In this document: positions 58,222 to 64,000 of the stretch, piece by piece
How positions within the stretch are numbered: the stretch's first letter is position 1
Layout of the letters: each line of letters opens with the position of its first letter
From: UBA4742 sp963773335
Lineage (GTDB): Bacteria; Actinomycetota; Acidimicrobiia; Acidimicrobiales; Acidimicrobilacustridaceae
DNA length: 64,000 bases
NCBI GenBank assembly: GCA_963773335.1
Contig: CAVZAT010000004.1
Location: 1,054,001 to 1,118,000 of the forward strand
Direction of reading: 5' to 3'
Notes under the pieces: model-generated
Databases searched by the model: none
Told to the model about the DNA's origin: nothing
The model's input: the letters and a program-made list of their open reading frames with translations, nothing else
Program-made: the position numbers and the translations under genes

Positions 58222-59211
58222 TCAGGTGGTGGCGGCCACCAGGTCGGTCATCATGTCGGCCAGCGCATCGGCCCAGTCGTCGCGGGTCCCGAACGACGCC
58301 TCCAGCACGTAGCCCCGCTTCAGCAGCAGGTGGGCGTCGACCTCCCACGTGTACCCCATGCCGCCGTGCACCTGGATGCAGGTCTTGGCGTTGCCCAGCG
58401 CCGCCTCGCCGGCGGTGACCTTGGCCGAGGCCACGGCCCGCGGCACCGACCCGACCTCGGGGTCGTCCAGGGTGACCCCGGCGGCATAGACCGCGCTGCG
58501 GGCCAGCTCCGATCGCACGAACATGTCGGCCATCAGATGCTTGAGGGCCTGGAAGGCGCCCACCGGTCGACCGAACTGGTGACGGTCCTTGGCATAGGCC
58601 ACCGCCAGGTCGATGCTGGCCTCGGCGATCCCCAGCTCGAGGGCGGCGACCAGCGCGGCGCCGGCCGTGCGCAACGACGCAGCCGTGGCCGCGTCAGCCA
58701 GCCGATCGCCCTGGGGCAGCGGGCCGGTCAGTCGGGCCGCCGGGGTCAGCGGGTCGAGCAGGTTGGTCACAGGTTCGGTGGACAGCTCCGCCATGTCGAC
58801 GCCCCAGATGCCATCGTCGTCGAGCACCGCCAGCAGGTCGAGCGAGCTCGGGTGCTCCACCAGGCGGCTGGGGTCGTGGCGCTCCACTCCACCGATCACC
58901 CGATCACCACCGGGTGCCCCCTCGACCCGGTCGGCCAGCAGGTGGGTCCACACCAGTGGACCGGGCACCAGGGCCCGGCCCAGCTCCTCGAAGGCCAGCA
59001 CCGCATCGGCCCAGCCCAACCCCGCCCCGCCATCGGCCTCCGAGGCGCGCAGCGAGAACAGCCCGAGGTCGGCCATCTCCCGCCAGCGATCGGCGTCGAC
59101 GCCACCCACCTCAGCCAGACCCCGCACCACCGAGATCGGGAACCGACCGGCGCAGAAGCTGCGGACCCCCTCCTGCAGCGCCACCTGATCCTCAGAGAGC
59201 TCGAAATCCAT
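58222..59211 (-). CDS. Acyl-CoA dehydrogenase, short subunit type
   Basis: 329 residues, intact. MDFELSEDQVALQEGVRSFC at the N-terminus, then a shortened middle domain and a C-terminal helical domain with FGRPVGAFQALKHLMADMFV and IQVHGGMGYTWEVDAHLLLK. The middle beta-domain lacks the GAGSD FAD block of the other two dehydrogenases here. This is the appearance of one subunit of the alpha2beta2 heteromeric dehydrogenases of steroid catabolism (FadE28/FadE29 type). The gene at 59317 is the likely partner. GGAG 5 nt before the ATG. Confidence 0.88.
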   Translation of the reverse strand: MDFELSEDQVALQEGVRSFCAGRFPISVVRGLAEVGGVDADRWREMADLGLFSLRASEADGGAGLGWADAVLAFEELGRALVPGPLVWTHLLADRVEGAPGGDRVIGGVERHDPSRLVEHPSSLDLLAVLDDDGIWGVDMAELSTEPVTNLLDPLTPAARLTGPLPQGDRLADAATAASLRTAGAALVAALELGIAEASIDLAVAYAKDRHQFGRPVGAFQALKHLMADMFVRSELARSAVYAAGVTLDDPEVGSVPRAVASAKVTAGEAALGNAKTCIQVHGGMGYTWEVDAHLLLKRGYVLEASFGTRDDWADALADMMTDLVAATT

Positions 59212-59316
59212 GTCTACTCCCGCCCGTCCGTGGGTCGATTCGAGGGTGACGGTCTGGCCGGCGGAAGCGGGCCAGGCACGCCTGCGGCCCGGACCACGGC
59301 GATGGCGCCGGGTCGC

Positions 59317-60501
59317 CTACTCACGGGGGAGACCGAGGATGCGCTCGGCCACGATGTTGCGCTGGATCTGGCTGGTGCCCGCGGCGATGGTGAAGGAGGT
59401 GGAACGCAGGCGCTCCTCCACGAACCGACCCGATGGCCACTCACCCAGGTCCTGGCGGGACAGCCCACCTCGCTCGAGGATGCGCATGGCCAGATCGGTG
59501 ATGCGCTGGTACAGCTCCGAGTAGGCCACCTTCACCACCGAACCGCCCGGGCCGGGCACGCCGGTGCGCGCCGCCTGGGACAGGTTGCGCTTGGTCATGG
59601 CCCACAGGGCATCCATCTCGGCCTGCAGGTGGCCGACCTCGCGGCGCAGGGCCACGTCGTCCCAGGCCGTGGCCGACCGACGGGTGACCTTGCGAGCCAG
59701 GACCACCAGCTCGGAGAGCAACCGATCGGTCTCGACCAGATCCGACACGAACCCCAGGCCCCGCTCGAACCCGAAGGTCACCATGGCCACCCGCCACCCG
59801 TCGTTCTCGAGGCCCACCCGGTTGGCCACCGGAACCCGCGCCTCGTCGAAGAAGACCTCGCTGAACTCCGAGGAACCGACGATGGTCTCGATGGGCCGGA
59901 TCTCGATACCGGGCGAGTCCATCGGGAACATCACCCAGGTGATGCCCTTGTGCTTCGGCGCCTCGGGATCGGTGCGGATCAGCAGCTCACACCAGTCCGC
60001 CACCTGGGCGAAGCTGGTCCAGATCTTCTCGCCGGTGATCACGTACTCGTCGCCGTCGCGCACCCCGCGACACGACAGCGACGCCAGGTCGCTGCCGGCG
60101 CCGGCCTCGCTGAAACCCTGGCACCACACCTCTTCGCCGCGCAGGATGGCCGGCAGGTGCTCGGCCCGCTGCTCGGCGCTCGCCTCGGCCATGATCGTCG
60201 GCCCCGCGTGCAGCGTGCCCACGAAGTTGACGCCCACATACGGCGCTTCGGCCCGGGTGGTCTCCTCCAGGTAGATCAGCTGCTCGACCAGGGTGGCACC
60301 CCGCCCTCCGTAGGCGGTCGGCCAGCTGATGCCGGCATACCCGGCGTCGAACAGGCGGCGCTGCCAGTCCGTGTCCCAGGCGCGCCGGGCCGGCCAGTCG
60401 TCGGGGTCGGGCTTGTCCGCGAGGGTGGGCAGGACATCACCCAACCACTCGCGCAGCTCCTTGCGGAAGCGCTCATCCGACTCCGAATACCGAAGGTCCA
60501 C
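59317..60501 (-). CDS. Acyl-CoA dehydrogenase, long subunit type
   Basis: 394 residues, intact. WCQGFSEAGAGSDLASLSCR, VITGEKIWTSFAQVADWCEL, KHKGITWVMFPMDSPGIEIR, VFFDEARVPVANRVGLENDG, and C-terminal TIAAGTSQIQRNIVAERILG. Upstream neighbour (same strand, 56 bp) is a FadD3-like ligase; downstream (105 bp) is the short dehydrogenase. The three genes form a compact activation/dehydrogenation module. GTG 60501 has GGAG 6 nt upstream. A palindrome at 60546-60562 lies in its promoter region. Confidence 0.92.
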   Translation of the reverse strand: MDLRYSESDERFRKELREWLGDVLPTLADKPDPDDWPARRAWDTDWQRRLFDAGYAGISWPTAYGGRGATLVEQLIYLEETTRAEAPYVGVNFVGTLHAGPTIMAEASAEQRAEHLPAILRGEEVWCQGFSEAGAGSDLASLSCRGVRDGDEYVITGEKIWTSFAQVADWCELLIRTDPEAPKHKGITWVMFPMDSPGIEIRPIETIVGSSEFSEVFFDEARVPVANRVGLENDGWRVAMVTFGFERGLGFVSDLVETDRLLSELVVLARKVTRRSATAWDDVALRREVGHLQAEMDALWAMTKRNLSQAARTGVPGPGGSVVKVAYSELYQRITDLAMRILERGGLSRQDLGEWPSGRFVEERLRSTSFTIAAGTSQIQRNIVAERILGLPRE

Positions 60502-60545
60502 TCGTCACTCCTCGTTGGCGCGGCCCCATGCCGCGTCGCGGAAAA

Positions 60546-60562
60546 TCTGACGCCACGTTAGA
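60546..60562. promoter_or_regulatory. Palindrome TCTGACG-CCA-CGTTAGA
   Basis: 7-3-7 inverted repeat with one mismatch, 45 bp upstream of the dehydrogenase start and overlapping the ligase TAA. Nearly the same as 62252-62268 upstream of the ligase. Confidence 0.6.
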
Positions 60563-62220
60563 TCGAGCCGGAACCAGACCAGGAACCCAGGGCCCGTTCC
60601 CGCAGCTCGAATTTGAGGACCTTGCCGGTGGCGTTGAGCGGCAGCCCATCGACCACCGCGACGCGGCGGGGTGCCTTGTAGTTGGCCATCTGCTCGCGGC
60701 ACCAGGCGATGAGCTCGTCGGGGTCGATGGTGGCACCCGGACGGGGCACGACGAACGCCATGCCCACCTCGCCCATGCGCTCGTCGGGGATCCCGATCAC
60801 CGCCACCTGGGCGATGGCCTCGTTGGCCAGCATGAGGTTCTCGATCTCGGCCGGGTAGGCGTTGAACCCGCCGACGATGAACATGTCCTTGGTGCGGTCG
60901 GTGATGCGGACGTAGCCGGCCTCGTCCATCTCGGCGATGTCGCCGGTGTGCAGCCAACCCTCGGCATCGATCGTTGCCGCCGTCTCCGACTCGTCGTCCA
61001 GGTATCCCCGCATGACCGCATAACCCCGGATGACCAGCTCGCCGGGCTCGCCCCGGGGAACCTCCACCCCCTCAGGGTCCACGCAGCGCACCTGGAGCTG
61101 GGGGATGGCCCGCCCCGACGTGGTGGCGATGATCTCGGGATCGTCATCGTGGCGGCACATGGTGGCGATCCCACACGACTCGGTGAGCCCGTAGCCGGTG
61201 ATGATGTTCTCGAAGCCCAGCTCGCGGCGCATGCGGAGGATCAACTCGACCGGGATGGCCGCGGCGCCCGTCACCGCCAGGCGCAGCGACGAGAAATCGA
61301 AGCTGGCGAAGTCCGGGTGGTTGAGGATCGTCTGGTAGAGGGTCGGGGCGCCGGGCAGCATGGTGATGCGCTCACGTGACACCCGCTCCATCACCTCGGG
61401 CACGTCCAGGACCAGCTGCGGATGGATGGACGCACCCATCATCAGCGCGGCCAGGATGCCAGCCTTGTAGCCGAAGGCATGGAAGAAGGGGTTGACGATC
61501 AGGTAGCGGTCGCCCTCGCGCAGGCCCACCACATCCGCCCAGTCGCGGTAGGCCCGCAGGTTCTGCCCGTGCGCGGTCATGACCCCCTTGGGGCGACCCG
61601 TCGTGCCCGACGTGAACAGGATGTCGGACAGGTCGTCGGGGGCGACCGCCAGGGCTCGTGACTCGACCACCTCGACCGGGATCTGGTCACCGCTGCGCAG
61701 GAAGTCCAGCCAGGACTGACACCCATCGGCAACCTCGCCCCGGAACACCACGATGCGCTCGAGGTTGGGCAGGTCGGTGACCGGACGATCCCGCCCGGGC
61801 CCGCCCGCGGCCCCTCGCAGCAGCGCCACGTAGTCGGTGTCGAGGAAATCGGCCACGGTGAAGAGCACGCGTACCCGGGCCCGGTCCACGATGTCGCCGG
61901 CCTCGTGGCCCTTGAAGCGCGTGTTCACCGGGACGAGCACACCACCGGCGGAGTGCAGGCCGAGCGCGGCCACGATCCACTCGCCGATGTTGGGCGCCCA
62001 GATGGCGGCGCGGTCGCCGGGCTCGAGCCCGGCGGCCACGAAGGCCCGGGCGGCCTGTTCGACGGCGGCCGCCAGATCCTCATAGGTCAGGACCGTGTCG
62101 CCGTCGACCACCGCGGGTCGACCGGGGAAGGTCTCGGCCGCGCTGCCTCACCAGTCGGGGGGTCGTGCCCCACAGCAGATCGCCCCTCGTCCCTTCGGCT
62201 TCCCTTTCGCCTTCGTCCAT
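60558..62220 (-). CDS. AMP-forming acyl-CoA ligase, FadD3-like, one frameshift
   Basis: About 553 residues. P-loop LFTSGTTGRPKGVMTAH; VPVNTRFKGHEAGDIVDRA, a pattern typical of FadD3-type ligases; TGYGLTESCGIATMC; HTGDIAEMDEAGYVRITDRT; catalytic Lys in NATGKVLKFELRERAL. FadD3 activates the C/D-ring acid HIP in steroid catabolism; whether this one does is inference. The N-terminus (MDEGEREAEGTRGDLLWGTT) joins the body (AAETFPGRPAVVDGDTVLTY) across a +1 break near 62147. ATG 62220 follows TACGCT by 6 nt. Confidence 0.9.
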
Positions 62221-62232
62221 GCGCGCAGCGTA
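62221..62232 (-). promoter_or_regulatory. -10 element for the FadD3-like gene
   Basis: - strand TACGCT (complement of 62227-62232) ends 6 nt before ATG 62220. Confidence 0.45.
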
Positions 62233-62251
62233 GCCAACCCCGTCCCCCAGA

Positions 62252-62268
62252 TCTGACGCGCCGTCAGG
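62252..62268. promoter_or_regulatory. Palindrome TCTGACG-CGC-CGTCAGG
   Basis: 7-3-7 inverted repeat with one end mismatch, between the divergent ligase and DUF2332 genes. It is positioned near the -35 of the ligase and upstream of TAGTGT (62284-62289) for the other gene. Confidence 0.62.
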
Positions 62269-62296
62269 ACTGGGCCCGCACGGTAGTGTGCCGTCC

Positions 62297-63440
62297 GTGA
62301 GGGGCCACGGGACCGAGGACGCAGCCCGGGTGGCCGGCATCTTCGGGTACCTCGCCGATCGCGACTTCCACGGCTACAGCCGTCTCTACGAGCACCTCGC
62401 CCGCCACATCGCGGCGGACCGAACCATCCCTGATCTGGTCGCCCGGGCGTGTCACCGCAACCACGCACCGATCCTGTTCTTCGCCTGCGTGCACGACCTG
62501 GTGCTGCGCGACCCCGACGGCGACCTGGCCCAGGCCTATCGGGTCGTCGGCCGCGGCTCCGACCCCGAGGCGGTCCAGCTGTGGCACCGGTTCCAGGCCC
62601 TGGTGGCCGACCATCGCGACGAGATCGACGAGATGCTGCGCACCCGGGAGGTCCAGACCAACGCGGTGGGCCGCTCGGCGGCCCTGGTCCCAGCACTGAC
62701 CCTGCTGGCCCAGCGGTTCCACCAGCCCCTGGCCCTGATCGATCTCGGTGCCAGCGCGGGGCTCAACCTGCTGGCCGACCGCTACCAGATCACCTACACC
62801 GCGGGTGACGGCCAGACGGTGGTGGGCCCCGAACGGTCCCCGGTGCAGCTGGGTTGTGAGCTGCACGGCACCCGGCGCCCGCCGCTGCCCGATCCCGAGG
62901 ACGGCAGGGCACCGCCGCCGGCTTTGATCGGGGCGCGTCTGGGCGTGGACCGCAACCCGGTCGATGTGGCCGATCCCGACGCTGTGCGCTGGCTCCGGGC
63001 CTGCGTGTGGCCCGACCTGGAGCGATCGTCGGGCCCGCCTGGATGCGGCCGTGGGGGTGGCGCTCGAGGATCCCCCGGAGCTGTGGGCCGGCGACGCCCT
63101 CGACCTCATCGAGCCGGCCGTGGCCACCGTCGAACCGGGCCAGTTGCCGTGCGTGCTCTCCACGTGGATGCTGGCCTACCTGAGCCGCGAACGCCGGGCC
63201 GAACTGCACGACTCCCTCGACGTGCTCGGACGAGGACGTCGTCTGGCCTGGATCACCGCCGAATACGAAGCCAACGTGCCCTGGCTGGGGACGGCCGGGC
63301 GCCGAGCTGCCCTCGACGTCGGTCAGCTTCCCACCCGGCTCGGGCTCGAGCTGTGGGACCACGGCCCCAGCCAGACGGTCTCGCTGGCCTGGATGCATGC
63401 CCACGGCCAGTGGCTGGAGTGGCTCGAGGATCCGTCCTGA
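62297..63440 (+). CDS. DUF2332 family protein, one frameshift
   Basis: About 380 residues. DUF2332 pattern: VAGIFGYLADRDFHGYSRLY, YRVVGRGSDPEAVQLWHRFQ, EVQTNAVGRSAALVPALTLL, LALIDLGASAGLNLLADRY (methyltransferase-like Gly-rich segment) and LSTWMLAYLSRERRAELHDS. Function unknown; the fold suggests a SAM-binding or hydrolase-like Rossmann protein. A +1 break lies near 63030; skipping it gives RARLDAAVGVALEDPPELWA. GTG 62297 is preferred over GTG 62288, because the latter overlaps TAGTGT, which is followed by 7 nt and GTG. Confidence 0.82.
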
Positions 63441-63648
63441 GCCTGAGCGGCACGGGTCGACGGCGGTATCCACCGCGACCGGGGATCCGCTTCGTAGCCT
63501 CTGGAGCCGGCAACGGGTCCCACGCCCGGGATCCGGTGCGCGCCACACATCCCAGGGATGGCTCAGTTGGAGGCCGGCGGGTGCCGATACCTCCGACGAT
63601 CACATAGGACGACGGCTGCAACCCGCTCAACGAGGAGACGGTTCCGCC

Positions 63649-63867
63649 ATGACCGAACGAATCGATCCGGCCCGGCCGGCCCGACCCAACCCCGAGGACG
63701 GGGCGTCGAGCCCCGGTCCCGGCCCGCTCGGGTGCGCCTACTCACCCCGATGGCTCAGCGGTCCGAGCCACTACGAGGGGCTGGTGGCCACCTTCGTGGC
63801 CGATCCCGACCAGCCGCCGCCGACTGGCGAGGGGGCGGACGTCGTGCCGGGCAGGACCTCCGCCTAG
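63649..63867 (+). CDS. Small Pro-rich hypothetical protein, 72 aa
   Basis: ATG 63649 has a GAGGAG site 8-10 nt upstream. The sequence begins MTERIDPARPARPNPEDGAS and includes a compact central part, CAYSPRWLSGPSHYEGLVA. No recognised domain, signal or membrane segment. Its TAG overlaps the -10 element of the following Nudix gene. The 208 bp before it contains no other feature I can support. Confidence 0.5.
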   Translation: MTERIDPARPARPNPEDGASSPGPGPLGCAYSPRWLSGPSHYEGLVATFVADPDQPPPTGEGADVVPGRTSA

Positions 63868-63877
63868 GCTCCTGCGG
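63865..63877 (+). promoter_or_regulatory. -10 element for the terminal Nudix gene
   Basis: TAGGCT (63865-63870), 7 nt, then ATG 63878. Confidence 0.45.
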
Positions 63878-64000
63878 ATGAGCCCCTACACCCTGCGACG
63901 CCGGGCGGCGCGGGTGGTGCTGTTGAACGACGCCAACCAGGTGCTTCTGCTCTCGGCCTCAGATCCGTCCGACCGGGGCAAGGGCAGCTGGTGGGAGATC
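63878..64000 (+). CDS. Nudix hydrolase, 5' part
   Basis: First 41 codons only; the gene runs off the window. MSPYTLRRRAARVVLLNDAN, then QVLLLSASDPSDRGKGSWWE. This is the strand-loop that precedes the Nudix box in MutT-like proteins (usually followed by PGGG). The catalytic box itself is outside the window. The class fits; substrate unknown. Confidence 0.75.
   Translation, partial: MSPYTLRRRAARVVLLNDANQVLLLSASDPSDRGKGSWWEI

Overview
High-GC (roughly 70%) bacterial DNA from an actinobacterium, most plausibly Acidimicrobiia or a relative. Evidence: the GlgE alpha-glucan pathway, an MptB-type membrane glycosyltransferase, F420-type nitroreductases, steroid-catabolism-like genes with KstR-type operators, frequent GTG starts, 4-bp GTGA/ATGA stop-start overlaps, and several genes whose -10 hexamer lies 6-9 nt before the start codon (leaderless transcription). 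I saw no rRNA, tRNA, transposase, phage gene or CRISPR array.

Layout. 1-7 kb: 3' end of a prolyl oligopeptidase, queF, an MBOAT/SGNH acyl-transfer pair, a phosphohexomutase, a Tat-exported protein, a VOC protein and an unknown conserved-looking protein. 7.7-11.8 kb: two TetR systems. One is divergent from a deazaflavin-type nitroreductase and has duplicated palindromic operators. The other heads a tetR / di-iron ferritin-like protein / dienoyl-CoA-isomerase-like operon. 12-19.5 kb: murA-like gene, sulfotransferase, PfkB kinase, M1 aminopeptidase and metallophosphoesterase. 19.5-34 kb: alpha-glucan metabolism, with glgX on + and a tightly packed - strand operon of nitroreductase, yhhN-like, glgE, treS-maltokinase fusion, malQ and glgB, plus an mptB-like gene. 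In this pathway TreS-Mak makes maltose-1-phosphate, GlgE polymerises it, GlgB branches the product, and GlgX and MalQ recycle it.

34-47 kb: orphan FtsX-type permease, a 3-Cys ferredoxin / ferredoxin reductase / Nudix operon, a CaiB/BaiF CoA-transferase, an SDR, two UPF0104-like membrane proteins, and a KshA-like Rieske oxygenase preceded by a 15-codon leader ORF. 47-62 kb: an acyl-CoA/steroid-type catabolic island with an amidohydrolase-like protein, two Cys-less thiolase-fold proteins, two DUF35 proteins, a Zn alcohol dehydrogenase, two AMP-forming acyl-CoA ligases and three acyl-CoA dehydrogenases. Four near-identical TnnAACnnGTTnTA (KstR-type) sites lie in front of these transcription units. 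A second palindrome, TCTGACG-N3-CGTyAGR, sits before the FadD3-like ligase and the last dehydrogenase. The window ends with a DUF2332 protein, a small protein and a truncated Nudix gene.

Caveat. About 30 conserved reading frames are interrupted by single-base shifts, nearly all of the +1 (extra base) type and concentrated at 48-52.5 kb. I treat these as probable assembly errors and give the full gene span for each. The most unusual DNA is a 185-bp insertion at 50185-50387, flanked by 18-bp direct repeats and carrying two 64-bp copies of a repeat that also occurs at 9.0 and 14.4 kb.
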